Source of the DNA: Chryseobacterium daeguense DSM 19388
Lineage (GTDB): Bacteria; Bacteroidota; Bacteroidia; Flavobacteriales; Weeksellaceae
Length of the DNA: 64,000 bases
Assembly: GCF_000430825.1 (NCBI RefSeq)
Contig: NZ_KE387263.1
Span: 62,001 to 126,000, forward strand
Direction of reading: 5' to 3'
The notes below the pieces were generated by a model, which saw only the letters and a program-made list of their open reading frames with translations, was not told the origin of the DNA and searched no databases. The position numbers and the translations under genes were made by a program. This document shows positions 25,269-33,476 of the stretch, in pieces. Every line of letters begins with the position of its first letter. Within the stretch, counting starts at the first letter, position 1.

Positions 25269-26630
25269 ATGTTTAATAGTTTACAGGATAAATTAGACAA
25301 GGCGCTTCATAATATTTCCGGGAGAGGAAAAATCACGGAGATCAACGTTGCGGAAACCGTAAAAGAAATTCGTAGAGCATTGGTAGATGCCGATGTTAAT
25401 TATAAAGTTGCAAAGGATCTTACCAAAAGAGTTCAGGATAAGGCATTAGGACAAAACGTTCTTACATCGCTTACTCCGGGACAGCTGATGACGAAAATTG
25501 TTCATGATGAGCTGGTAGATCTTATGGGTGGTTCCCAGGAAGGTATTAATCTTTCAGGAAAGCCGTCTGTAATCCTTATTGCCGGCCTTCAGGGTTCGGG
25601 TAAGACTACTTTTTCCGGAAAATTAGCCAATTATTTAAAGACAAAAAGAAATAAAAAACCTCTATTGGTAGCGTGTGACGTTTATCGTCCTGCTGCGATT
25701 GATCAGCTTAAAGTTTTAGGAGGACAAATTGGGGTTCCTGTTTTCACGGAAGAAGGTTCGATGGATCCTTCAAGCATCTCTCAAAATGCTATCAATTTTG
25801 CTAAATCTAATGGCCATGATGTTGTAATCGTGGATACGGCTGGTCGTTTGGCGATTGATGAGCAGATGATGAAAGAGATTAAAACGGTTCACTCTGTTAT
25901 TACACCTAATGAAACTCTTTTCGTTGTTGATTCCATGACAGGTCAGGATGCTGTGAATACGGCTAAAGCCTTTAACGATACTTTGAACTTTGACGGGGTT
26001 GTTTTAACCAAATTAGACGGTGATACGCGTGGTGGAGCTGCCTTGACGATCCGCTCGGTAGTTGAAAAGCCAATTAAATTCATTTCTACAGGTGAGAAAA
26101 TGGAGGCTTTAGACCTTTTCTATCCGGAAAGGATGGCGGACAGAATCCTGGGAATGGGAGACGTTGTTTCCTTAGTAGAAAGAGCTCAGGAGCAGTTTGA
26201 TGAAGAGGAAGCTAAAAAACTTCACAAGAAAATCGCTAAAAACGAGTTCGGTTTTGATGATTTCTTAAAGCAAATCAATCAAATCAAGAAAATGGGTAAC
26301 ATGAAAGATTTGATGGGGATGATCCCGGGCGTTGGAAAAGCAATTAAGGATGTGGAAATCAGCGATGATGCGTTCAAACATATTGAAGCCATTATTTATT
26401 CTATGACGCCGGAAGAAAGAAGAAGACCTTCAATCATCAATACTCAGAGAAAAAACAGAATTGCAAAGGGTGCGGGAAGAAAAATTGAAGATGTAAACCA
26501 ATTGATGAAACAATTCGACCAGATGGGTAAAATGATGAAGATGATGCAGGGCCCACAAGGAAAGCAGATGATGCAGATGATGAGCAAAATGCCAAATATG
26601 CCGGGAATGGGTGGAATGTTTGGAAAATAA
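25269..26630 (+). CDS. ffh: Signal recognition particle GTPase Ffh (SRP54)
   Basis: 453 residues in NG-M layout. The helical N domain is 1-90. The G domain carries GLQGSGKTTFSGKLA (about 105-119), DTAGR, TKLDGDTRGG and FISTGEKM. The methionine-rich M domain (about 300-453, MMKMMQGPQGKQMMQMMSKM) binds 4.5S RNA and signal peptides. It targets nascent inner-membrane proteins to FtsY. Monocistronic, with palindrome and terminator following. Confidence 0.98.
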   Translation: MFNSLQDKLDKALHNISGRGKITEINVAETVKEIRRALVDADVNYKVAKDLTKRVQDKALGQNVLTSLTPGQLMTKIVHDELVDLMGGSQEGINLSGKPSVILIAGLQGSGKTTFSGKLANYLKTKRNKKPLLVACDVYRPAAIDQLKVLGGQIGVPVFTEEGSMDPSSISQNAINFAKSNGHDVVIVDTAGRLAIDEQMMKEIKTVHSVITPNETLFVVDSMTGQDAVNTAKAFNDTLNFDGVVLTKLDGDTRGGAALTIRSVVEKPIKFISTGEKMEALDLFYPERMADRILGMGDVVSLVERAQEQFDEEEAKKLHKKIAKNEFGFDDFLKQINQIKKMGNMKDLMGMIPGVGKAIKDVEISDDAFKHIEAIIYSMTPEERRRPSIINTQRKNRIAKGAGRKIEDVNQLMKQFDQMGKMMKMMQGPQGKQMMQMMSKMPNMPGMGGMFGK

Positions 26631-26654
26631 ATTAACCTGACTAGTACTAATAAT

Positions 26655-26688
26655 AAACCTAACAGGTTTTTAAAAACCTGTTAGGTTT
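26655..26688. repeat. 34-bp perfect palindrome of the AAACCTAACAGG repeat family
   Basis: Starts AAACCTAACAGG and is its own reverse complement. A second, slightly imperfect copy is at 33257-33289. Both follow a plus-strand gene. Confidence 0.8.
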
Positions 26689-26716
26689 GGAAAATAATTT
26701 AATTCAATTTTAAAAA

Positions 26717-26751
26717 TAAAAATCCGACTCAAAACTGAGCCGGATTTTTTT
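26717..26751. terminator. Bidirectional terminator between ffh and a barrel gene
   Basis: AAATCCGACTC pairs with GAGCCGGATTT (one mismatch) with A-run before and T-run after, so it can serve both converging genes. Confidence 0.85.
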
Positions 26752-26796
26752 CAGCACTTTGTCAAAGTTTAAAATCTTTTACAAAGTTTTTAATTT

Positions 26797-27441
26797 TTAT
26801 TTATCAGATTTCTGAGCTTTTCCTTTAATGAAATAAGAGAAACCAACGTTTACACCGAAAGTTTTTACGTTAGTTTTAACATCTGTATTCATAATCGTTT
26901 CTTTGTTTGAAAACTGATCGTAAGATACTCCTAAGTTGATACCCAAAGACTGAGTAGCCATGTAAGTACCCCCTCCTTTCACTTTCCATGCAAGACCGTC
27001 TGAAGTAGTTTCCTGAGACATAAAAATAGGATCAATTACAGCATCATTGAAGCTGTATTTCACTTTGTTTGAAGCATATCCGATACCTGCTCCCAAGAAT
27101 GGAACAAACTTGCTTCCTGTCTGGAAATAATAAGTTGCAGTAGGCATTACAGAGAATGAAGAAACAGTAACTTTATCACCATCCTGTTTTGTAGTTGTGT
27201 TGCTGTATCCTAAATCAATACCTACAGCCAATCCGTCCATTACGAAATACCCTACTGAAGGTGTGATAGAGAAAGTGCTTACTTTAGGGCCGTCTTCAGA
27301 CTGGCTTCCTACTTTTACAGTTGTGTTTACGCTGTTGAAACCCATACCTGTGTTTCCGCTGATTACCCAGTCACCTTTAGTCATCTGAGCGTTTGAAAGT
27401 CCGAAAAGTGCTACTGCACCTGCAAGTAATAGTTTTTTCAT
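26797..27441 (-). CDS. Outer-membrane beta-barrel protein (OmpW/OmpX-like)
   Basis: 214 residues. The signal peptide MKKLLLAGAVALFGLSNAQ is followed by alternating strands of a small barrel, with GYFVMDGLAVGIDLGYSNTT, FVPFLGAGIGYASNK and the C-terminal FGVNVGFSYFIKGK. First of four barrel genes in a row. Its signal peptide is almost identical to that of the next gene, pointing to tandem duplication. Function unknown. Confidence 0.8.
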   Translation of the reverse strand: MKKLLLAGAVALFGLSNAQMTKGDWVISGNTGMGFNSVNTTVKVGSQSEDGPKVSTFSITPSVGYFVMDGLAVGIDLGYSNTTTKQDGDKVTVSSFSVMPTATYYFQTGSKFVPFLGAGIGYASNKVKYSFNDAVIDPIFMSQETTSDGLAWKVKGGGTYMATQSLGINLGVSYDQFSNKETIMNTDVKTNVKTFGVNVGFSYFIKGKAQKSDK

Positions 27442-27487
27442 GATTTTTTAATTTTAAGTTAAATGTTTAATTTGTATTATATGCAAG

Positions 27488-27515
27488 AAAAGCCCTGAGC
27501 AGACTCAGGACTTTT
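27488..27515 (-). terminator. Terminator between two barrel genes
   Basis: AAAGCCCTGAG pairs with CTCAGGACTTT (one mismatch), downstream of the gene ending at 27536. Confidence 0.75.
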
Positions 27516-27535
27516 ATTTTTTTATGCTTTGTTAA

Positions 27536-28192
27536 TTATTTAGCAAAAACATATTTTACTCCGAAAGTAACTGATGATAAGTTCAACCCAAAGCTGTAGT
27601 TGTTCGTAGCATCACCATCTTTTGGCTTGTAATTGTTATAACCGAACTCACCGATTGTAGCTTCGATAGACCAGTTTTTGTTTAAGAAATAATCTAAACC
27701 TGGCTTCACAGTAACACCTACCTGAGTGTATTTAGCTTCAGAAGATGTAGAGTTTGTAACTGTAGTAGATCCAGTAGTAGCTACTGTATTGCTTTCAGTT
27801 TCAGTTTTTCCAAACTGCATTGGTACTGCTAATTGTCCGAAGATGTATAACTTGTCAGATAAAGTCCAGTATTTTCTTACGAAAGGCTCTACTACAAAAG
27901 CAGGGTTTTTAGTAATATCCTCGCTTACAACTGTAGTTCCTGGCAATAAAGTTGTAGTAGTTTCAGTAGTTTTTGAAGTCTGATAACCTACACCTAATCC
28001 TACTGCTAAGTTTGTTCCTACAAAATATCCAACTCTTGGTAATACGTTAAAGTCTTCTTTTTTATAGTTTCCGTTGTTTGTTTCTTCTTGAGCATACCCT
28101 ACAGATCCTGAAAGATAAGCAGTTCCTTTAGCGATTTGAGCATTAGATAAACCGAAAAGTGCAACAGCACCAGCTAATAATACCTTTTTCAT
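27536..28192 (-). CDS. Outer-membrane beta-barrel protein
   Basis: Start placed at the ATG at 28192, giving MKKVLLAGAVALFGLSNAQ as signal peptide (218 residues). The longer frame adds 11 residues ahead of it. Barrel strands include VGYFVGTNLAVGLGVGYQTS and LDYFLNKNWSIEATIGEFGY, and the end FGVKYVFAK is a typical barrel C-terminus with a near-terminal aromatic. Paralogue of the 26797-27441 gene. Confidence 0.8.
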   Translation of the reverse strand: MKKVLLAGAVALFGLSNAQIAKGTAYLSGSVGYAQEETNNGNYKKEDFNVLPRVGYFVGTNLAVGLGVGYQTSKTTETTTTLLPGTTVVSEDITKNPAFVVEPFVRKYWTLSDKLYIFGQLAVPMQFGKTETESNTVATTGSTTVTNSTSSEAKYTQVGVTVKPGLDYFLNKNWSIEATIGEFGYNNYKPKDGDATNNYSFGLNLSSVTFGVKYVFAK

Positions 28193-28222
28193 TTTTTTAA
28201 ATATTTTAATACTTTCTGAAGG

Positions 28223-28230
28223 CAAATTTA
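28223..28230 (-). promoter_or_regulatory. -7 element for the 27536-28192 gene
   Basis: TAAATTTG on the minus strand, 30 bases before the chosen ATG. Confidence 0.5.
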
Positions 28231-28355
28231 CAGTGGTATCCCCTAATATTAAAATTTGTTAACGTGATTAATATCATTGATAAATATTAGCAATTTTCAA
28301 CAATAAACCGTACTAAATTAACCGTTTTGACTTTTTCACAAAATTTTGAATGAAA

Positions 28356-28381
28356 AAACTCCAATCTTTCAATCGGAGCTT
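28356..28381 (-). terminator. Weak terminator after the 28404-28913 gene
   Basis: CTCCAAT and ATCGGAG arms around a short loop, with T-rich flank on the minus strand. Confidence 0.5.
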
Positions 28382-28403
28382 GATTTGTTTATTGTAAAAG
28401 AAT

Positions 28404-28913
28404 TTACTTAAGGAAGAAGTTCACCCCGAAATTAACGGCTCCGAAGTTGAATCTATCATCATTATACCAGTATCCATTATGGTTTTTACGTTTGCTTCCT
28501 ATATTTTGGAACCCAATGTACAATTCTGTGCTTTTCATCTGGTATCCTACTCTTGGCGCTACATATAAGCCGCTGTTGATATAATCTCTGGTAGAAATTG
28601 CCGCTCCTAAATCTAGTCCTACAAAAAGAGGAATTTTATCAAATTTATATTTTCCTGAAGCCGCGATCGGAATAAAACCGAAATCATCTATATTATCTTT
28701 CCCGAAAAAATGAGAATATCCTGTAGTAACCCCGATGTCCAGCCCTTTTGTGATATTCCACATATAAGCAGCATCTATACCCAGTGTTACACTTGCCGCA
28801 TCAGAAGCATCCCCTAGCGGAGCCCCAACGTGACCACCTAATCTGAATCCTTCCTGCGCCTGCATTGCACCTCCTAAGAATGCAAAAGCACCTAGTAATA
28901 ATAGTTTTTTCAT
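28404..28913 (-). CDS. Small outer-membrane beta-barrel protein
   Basis: 169 residues. The signal peptide MKKLLLLGAFAFLGGAMQAQ precedes about eight predicted strands (GFRLGGHVGAPLGDAS, GLDIGVTTGYSHFFGK, LFVGLDLGAAISTRDY, NFGAVNFGVNFFLK). The size fits an eight-stranded barrel. Role unknown. Confidence 0.78.
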   Translation of the reverse strand: MKKLLLLGAFAFLGGAMQAQEGFRLGGHVGAPLGDASDAASVTLGIDAAYMWNITKGLDIGVTTGYSHFFGKDNIDDFGFIPIAASGKYKFDKIPLFVGLDLGAAISTRDYINSGLYVAPRVGYQMKSTELYIGFQNIGSKRKNHNGYWYNDDRFNFGAVNFGVNFFLK

Positions 28914-28938
28914 TTTAATAATTTTAAAATTTTCGGCT

Positions 28939-28946
28939 CAAAAATA
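28939..28946 (-). promoter_or_regulatory. -7 element for the 28404-28913 gene
   Basis: TATTTTTG on the minus strand, 26 bases upstream of the ATG. Confidence 0.5.
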
Positions 28947-29005
28947 GTAAATATTTTCTTTTATACCACAAATTCAACTAATAACATTCTCTACTTCAAA
29001 CAAAA

Positions 29006-29031
29006 AGCGGAACAATAGTTTGTCCCGCCTC
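29006..29031 (-). terminator. Terminator after the 29053-29715 gene
   Basis: AGCGGAACAA pairs with TTGTCCCGCCT with one bulge and one mismatch, just past the stop codon. Confidence 0.6.
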
Positions 29032-29052
29032 TTCATTTTTATGGATAAAATC

Positions 29053-29715
29053 TTAGTTACCACCAAATTTGAATCCTACACCTATTTGAGCAAAGCTGTT
29101 TGTAACTTTACCTCCACTTCCATCATTTGATAAATTAGAAACACCTAGATTATATCTTGCATCGAAAAACAATCCGTTTTCTAACATATATTCTACACCT
29201 ACAAATGGAGCCAGGTTTAATGATTTGATATCATCTTTAATATCCTGCTCACCTTCTCCTCCTTCAATCTCAAAATCGATAGGAAGATTTGTTCCGATAA
29301 CAGTTTTTTGTTTTGCAGAAAGAATAATCCCGAAATTTACACCAGCGGCAACAGAAAAACCTTCTGTAATAAAATATTTTGCCGAAACAGGTACTAATAA
29401 AGTTCCAAAAGTCACTTTTGTTTGTTCCCCAACATAAACACCACCTTCACTTTCTTCAATTTGCTCTTTTCCTCCAAGTTGAGAATATAAAACCTCTCCT
29501 TGGAATCCAAATTTATCACTGATTTTGTATTCTGCCATACCTCCTATATAGAAAGTATATTTAGGATCCATTTTTCTTTTGTATAAATCATCTTGTTTAT
29601 CATCAACTTTGATAGTTGACATTGCGAAACCAGCTTTAGGACCAAACCTAAACTCCTGAGCATTCACGCTCATTCCCATAACAGCAACTGCTGCAAGAAG
29701 TAATAATTTCTTCAT
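29053..29715 (-). CDS. PorT-family outer-membrane beta-barrel protein
   Basis: Start set at the ATG at 29715, where MKKLLLLAAVAVMGMSVNAQ forms a signal peptide (220 residues). A longer in-frame extension lacks any signal character. EFRFGPKAGFAMSTIKVDD, FGFQGEVLYSQLGGKEQ and FDARYNLGVSNLS are typical of the outer-membrane beta-barrel domain named after PorT. Function unknown. Confidence 0.82.
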   Translation of the reverse strand: MKKLLLLAAVAVMGMSVNAQEFRFGPKAGFAMSTIKVDDKQDDLYKRKMDPKYTFYIGGMAEYKISDKFGFQGEVLYSQLGGKEQIEESEGGVYVGEQTKVTFGTLLVPVSAKYFITEGFSVAAGVNFGIILSAKQKTVIGTNLPIDFEIEGGEGEQDIKDDIKSLNLAPFVGVEYMLENGLFFDARYNLGVSNLSNDGSGGKVTNSFAQIGVGFKFGGN

Positions 29716-29743
29716 GTTTAATAGTTTTTTATTAATTCGATGG

Positions 29744-29751
29744 CAAAAATA
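29744..29751 (-). promoter_or_regulatory. -7 element for the 29053-29715 gene
   Basis: TATTTTTG on the minus strand, 28 bases before the chosen ATG, which supports that start over the upstream one. Confidence 0.55.
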
Positions 29752-29805
29752 GTATTTTTTTTTAGATAATAAAGAATGTGGTACTTTATATTCTTTTAAT
29801 ATCAA

Positions 29806-29840
29806 AAAAAGCAGGATAAAATTAATTTACCCTGCTTTTT
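29806..29840 (-). terminator. Terminator after phoH
   Basis: AAAAAGCAGG pairs with CCTGCTTTTT around a 15-base loop, 20 bases past the phoH stop. Confidence 0.8.
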
Positions 29841-29860
29841 ATTTTATAGCTATAGCCTAC

Positions 29861-30823
29861 TTAGTCGTCGTTTCTCATCCTTTTTTCTTCATCATTGTAT
29901 GCCAGGATGATTTTTCTTACCACCGGATGTCTCACTACGTCTTCTTCCGTAAGGTGTACAAAACCGATCTCTTTTACATCCTTCAAAATTCTCATTGCTT
30001 CTTTTAAGCCTGACTGTTGTCTCGGCGGTAAATCTACCTGACTTGGGTCTCCGGTAATAATAAATTTCGCGTTCATCCCCATTCTGGTTAAAAACATTTT
30101 CATCTGCGAATGCGTTGTATTCTGAGCTTCGTCCAAAATTACAAAAGCCTCATCCAGCGTTCTTCCTCTCATAAAAGCCAACGGCGCCACTTCTATGACT
30201 TTCTTCTCAATAAAACCTTCCAGCTTTTCATGAGGAATCATATCCCTGAGCGCATCATATAAAGGCTGCAAATAGGGATCAAGCTTCTCTTTAAGGTCAC
30301 CCGGCAAAAAGCCAAGGCTCTCCCCTGCTTCCACGGCCGGTCTTGTAAGGATAATCCTTTTTACTTCCTTATCTCTTAAAGCTTTTGCCGCCAATGCAAC
30401 ACTGGTGTATGTTTTTCCGGTTCCTGCAGGACCGATGGCAAAAACCATATCTTTTTTCTCGGTTTCTTTTACTAGTTTTTTGAGATTTGTGGTTTTGGCT
30501 TTAATTACTTTACCATTTACACCCTTTACAATAATATCCTGGTCAAAAACTAATTGCTTTTCGTTTTCATCCTTCAGATTAAGGATATTTTCCACGTCTT
30601 TCAGATCAATAGAATTATTTTTAGAAATAAATTTTACTATATCATTAAGTTTTTGTTTGAGAATATCAAGTGCTTCCTGATTGCCCATTGCAAAAATAAA
30701 ATGATCTCTTCCAGTGATTTTCAGTGTCGGAAAACTTGATTTTATTAGGTTGAAATATTGGTTATTAACGCCATAGAAGATTTTTACATCCACATCTTCC
30801 AGATCATATGTCAATTCAAACAT
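29861..30823 (-). CDS. PhoH-family ATPase
   Basis: 320 residues with Walker A GPAGTGKT (about 131-138), Walker B EAFVILDEAQN (about 227-237) and the family stretches LTRPAVEAGESLGFLPGD and FIITGDPSQVDLP. A PIN-less PhoH with an N-terminal KH-like segment. Linked in other bacteria to RNA metabolism near ybeY, which is not next to it here. Confidence 0.93.
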   Translation of the reverse strand: MFELTYDLEDVDVKIFYGVNNQYFNLIKSSFPTLKITGRDHFIFAMGNQEALDILKQKLNDIVKFISKNNSIDLKDVENILNLKDENEKQLVFDQDIIVKGVNGKVIKAKTTNLKKLVKETEKKDMVFAIGPAGTGKTYTSVALAAKALRDKEVKRIILTRPAVEAGESLGFLPGDLKEKLDPYLQPLYDALRDMIPHEKLEGFIEKKVIEVAPLAFMRGRTLDEAFVILDEAQNTTHSQMKMFLTRMGMNAKFIITGDPSQVDLPPRQQSGLKEAMRILKDVKEIGFVHLTEEDVVRHPVVRKIILAYNDEEKRMRNDD

Positions 30824-30923
30824 GCAGTATTCGTATTTATTTTAGATTTTAAATTTAAACCTTTTTTTCAAATTTATATCAAATTCTTTTCCACAATCGT
30901 TCGGGCTTTCCTTTATTTTTAAA

Positions 30924-30931
30924 TAAATTTG
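30924..30931 (+). promoter_or_regulatory. -7 element for the SAM hydroxide adenosyltransferase gene
   Basis: TAAATTTG, 26 bases upstream of the ATG at 30958. Confidence 0.55.
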
Positions 30932-30957
30932 CAGCACGATCATTTCTAGAACTACTC

Positions 30958-31785
30958 ATGTCAATTATTACCCTTACTTCTGATTTCGGAAATTTAGATT
31001 ACAGAGTTTCTGCTGTAAAAGGCAAAATCCTGTCCCTAAAGCCTGAGGTGAATATTGTTGACATCTCTCACGACACACAGGCTTTTAATCTCATTCAGAC
31101 GTCCTACATTGTAAGGAACGCTTATAAATATTTCCCAAAAGGCACCATCCACATTCTTTCTGTGGACAGCTTTCACCATAAATCAAGGAAAAATATCCTG
31201 TACAAGGCGGACGGGCATTACTTTCTGGCAGCAGATAACGGACTTCTGAGCCTTATTTTTTTCGATATAAAGCCTGAAGCTATTTACGAAATTACCTTAA
31301 ATAACAGGTTTGATGACATTGTAAACTTTACTTCTACGGATGTTTTTGTTCCGGCAGCGGTACATTTGGCCAATGGCGGACTTCCCGAAGTTATCGGCAG
31401 AAAAATAAAGCACGTCAAGGAACTGATGTTCCCGAAACCGGTTTATAATGAGCCGGAAAAAATGATCATTGGAGAAGTAACTTACATTGATAATTTCGGA
31501 AATATTATTTCAAATATCAGCAAAGATTTTTTTGAAACTACAGGCAGAGGATACGAAAATTTTACGATAAAATTCAGGAATTTAAGTCTTTCCAGAATCT
31601 TTTCCAGCCATACGGAAGTGGTTTCAGACTGGTCCAGGGAGACGGAATTCCACGGGCAGTCTGCGGCAATTTTCAATGACAGTCAGCTTTTAGAGCTTAC
31701 AATTTATAAGGGAAGCAGGAAAAACGGTGCAAAAAGTTTATTCGGATTGAATGTTGGCGAAAATATTTACATCGAATTTTTCTAA
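30958..31785 (+). CDS. SAM hydroxide adenosyltransferase (DUF62, chlorinase/fluorinase fold)
   Basis: 275 residues. ITLTSDFG at the N-terminus with the catalytic Asp, VDISHDTQAFNLIQTSYIV, and GHYFLAADNGLLSLIF match the family that splits S-adenosylmethionine with water into adenosine and methionine. The C-terminal domain has YIDNFGNIISNIS. Halogenase members have extra loops that are not evident here, so hydrolase activity is more likely. Confidence 0.9.
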   Translation: MSIITLTSDFGNLDYRVSAVKGKILSLKPEVNIVDISHDTQAFNLIQTSYIVRNAYKYFPKGTIHILSVDSFHHKSRKNILYKADGHYFLAADNGLLSLIFFDIKPEAIYEITLNNRFDDIVNFTSTDVFVPAAVHLANGGLPEVIGRKIKHVKELMFPKPVYNEPEKMIIGEVTYIDNFGNIISNISKDFFETTGRGYENFTIKFRNLSLSRIFSSHTEVVSDWSRETEFHGQSAAIFNDSQLLELTIYKGSRKNGAKSLFGLNVGENIYIEFF

Positions 31786-31820
31786 AATTAAATATTTCAT
31801 AAAAAAAACGATTTTTTTTA

Positions 31821-31828
31821 TATATTTG
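31821..31828 (+). promoter_or_regulatory. -7 element for the E2 gene
   Basis: TATATTTG, 20 bases ahead of the ATG at 31849. Confidence 0.5.
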
Positions 31829-31848
31829 TCAAAATCTAAAAATTAAAA

Positions 31849-33162
31849 ATGGCAGAATACAAATTATTGCTTCCTTCCATGGGAGAAGGTGTTATGGAAG
31901 CGACAATTATCACTTGGTTGTTCAACGAAGGTGATAGTGTAAAAGAAGATGATTCCGTAGTAGAAATTGCAACAGATAAGGTAGATTCAGACGTTCCGAC
32001 ACCAGTTTCGGGGAAAATCGTAAAGATTTTAAAGCAGAAAGACGAAGTTGCAAAAGTAGGTGAAGCCATTGCTATTTTAGAAATTGAAGGTGAAGGCGGA
32101 AATACGGCTTCAGAAGAACTAAAAACAGAAGCTGCACCTGCTCCGGATGCAGAAACTTTAAAAACAATAGAACAGCCACTTCAGCCGGCTGCTTCCGCAC
32201 AAGAATTCTCAGGAGACCTTTATTTATCTCCTCTTGTAAAATCAATTGCACAACAGGAAAATATTTCAGAGTCTGAACTTAAATCCATTAAAGGAAGCGG
32301 TTTGGAAGGAAGAATTACCAAAGAAGATATTTTAGCTTACGTAAAAAACAGAGGAAGCCAGCCGGCTCCACAGGCAGCTCCGGTACAGCAGGATGTTTCT
32401 GCTCCACAACCGGTTGCCACATCAGCTCCGGCTTCTACAATCACTGTAGCGGCGGGTGATGAGATCATTCCTATGGACAGAATGAGAAAAATCATTGCGG
32501 AAAACATGGTGAAAGCCAAGCAGATTGCACCGCATGTAACTTCTTTCATTGAAACAGACGTTACCAACGTTGTAAAATGGAGAAACAAAAACAAAGCTGT
32601 TTTTGAAAAACGTGAGGGAGAAAAACTGACTTTCATGCCTATTTTCGTAAGAGCGGTTGTAAAAGCAATCCAAGATTTCCCAATGATCAACGTTTCTGTA
32701 AACGGTGAAAATATTATCAAGAAGAAAAACATCAATATCGGTATGGCTACAGCTTTACCGGACGGAAATCTTATTGTTCCCGTAATCAAAAATGCAGACC
32801 AATTATCTCTTTCAGGATTAGCAAAAGCGATTAATGACCTTGCATACAGAGCCAGAAATAAAAAATTAAGACCGGAAGATACTCAGGGAGCAACTTACAC
32901 TATTTCAAATGTAGGAAGCTTTGGAAACTTAATGGGAACGCCTATTATTCCCCAGCCTCAGGTTGCCATCTTAGCCATCGGAGCTATCGTTAAAAAACCT
33001 GCAGTTCTTGAAACACCGGACGGAGATGTCATTGCGATCAGAAACTTAATGTTCATGTCTCACTCGTACGATCACAGAGTGGTAGACGGATCTCTGGGCG
33101 GAATGATGCTGAAGCATGTTCACGATTACCTTGAAAACTGGGATTTGAACACGGAAATATAA
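31849..33162 (+). CDS. 2-oxo acid dehydrogenase E2 component (probably branched-chain type)
   Basis: 437 residues. The N-terminal lipoyl domain has Lys44 in EIATDKVDSDVP. An Ala/Pro/Gln-rich linker, a peripheral subunit-binding domain (LYLSPLVKSIAQQENIS, about 125-160) and a C-terminal acyltransferase core follow, with the catalytic SHSYDHRVVDG. It transfers an acyl group from E1 to CoA. No E1 or E3 gene is adjacent. The length and DKVDS lipoyl site fit branched-chain E2 more than 2-oxoglutarate E2, which is encoded separately at 40090-41352. Confidence 0.88.
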   Translation: MAEYKLLLPSMGEGVMEATIITWLFNEGDSVKEDDSVVEIATDKVDSDVPTPVSGKIVKILKQKDEVAKVGEAIAILEIEGEGGNTASEELKTEAAPAPDAETLKTIEQPLQPAASAQEFSGDLYLSPLVKSIAQQENISESELKSIKGSGLEGRITKEDILAYVKNRGSQPAPQAAPVQQDVSAPQPVATSAPASTITVAAGDEIIPMDRMRKIIAENMVKAKQIAPHVTSFIETDVTNVVKWRNKNKAVFEKREGEKLTFMPIFVRAVVKAIQDFPMINVSVNGENIIKKKNINIGMATALPDGNLIVPVIKNADQLSLSGLAKAINDLAYRARNKKLRPEDTQGATYTISNVGSFGNLMGTPIIPQPQVAILAIGAIVKKPAVLETPDGDVIAIRNLMFMSHSYDHRVVDGSLGGMMLKHVHDYLENWDLNTEI

Positions 33163-33217
33163 TGTATAAGTAATGAGTAATTGGTAATGAGTAATTTGCC
33201 AGTCTCAGTATATATAA

Positions 33218-33243
33218 ACCTTCGATTTTTTCGGAGGTTTTTT
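33218..33243 (+). terminator. Terminator after the E2 gene
   Basis: AACCTTCGA pairs with TCGGAGGTT with one mismatch, followed by TTTTTTT. Confidence 0.75.
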
Positions 33244-33256
33244 TATTATCCTATAT

Positions 33257-33289
33257 AAACCTAACAGTTTTATAAAACCTGTTAGGTTT
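33257..33289. repeat. Second copy of the AAACCTAACAG palindrome
   Basis: Starts AAACCTAACAG and ends CTGTTAGGTTT. It is symmetric apart from one missing G in the left arm relative to 26655-26688. Confidence 0.75.
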
Positions 33290-33463
33290 GCCTACAATAA
33301 CCTTTTAATCAACTTTATACAAAGTTGTCACAATAATTTATTTCATTAATCTAAATAAACTTTGTATAAATGAACAAACTCACTTTTATCCAAATTAATT
33401 ACAGATTTCGAAATTTTTAAAAGATATTTAATTCATTTTTTTTCATTTTAATAAAAATTAGAT

Positions 33464-33471
33464 TAAATTTG
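33464..33471 (+). promoter_or_regulatory. -7 element directly ahead of the ClC gene
   Basis: TAAATTTG ends only 5 bases before the ATG at 33477, which would place transcription start at or near the start codon. Confidence 0.45.
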
Positions 33472-33476
33472 AGGGT

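Larger units (their letters stand above)
33163..33476. other. Intergenic stretch with terminator and palindromic repeat
   Basis: Begins with short GTAATGAGTAAT repeats (33167-33198), then the E2 terminator (33218-33243), the AAACCTAACAG repeat (33257-33289) and the ClC -7 box (33464-33471). No gene seen. Confidence 0.7.

Noticed and set aside
32337..32789. Long minus-strand frame opposite the E2 gene
   Set aside because: Antisense shadow of a well-supported lipoyl/acyltransferase gene.
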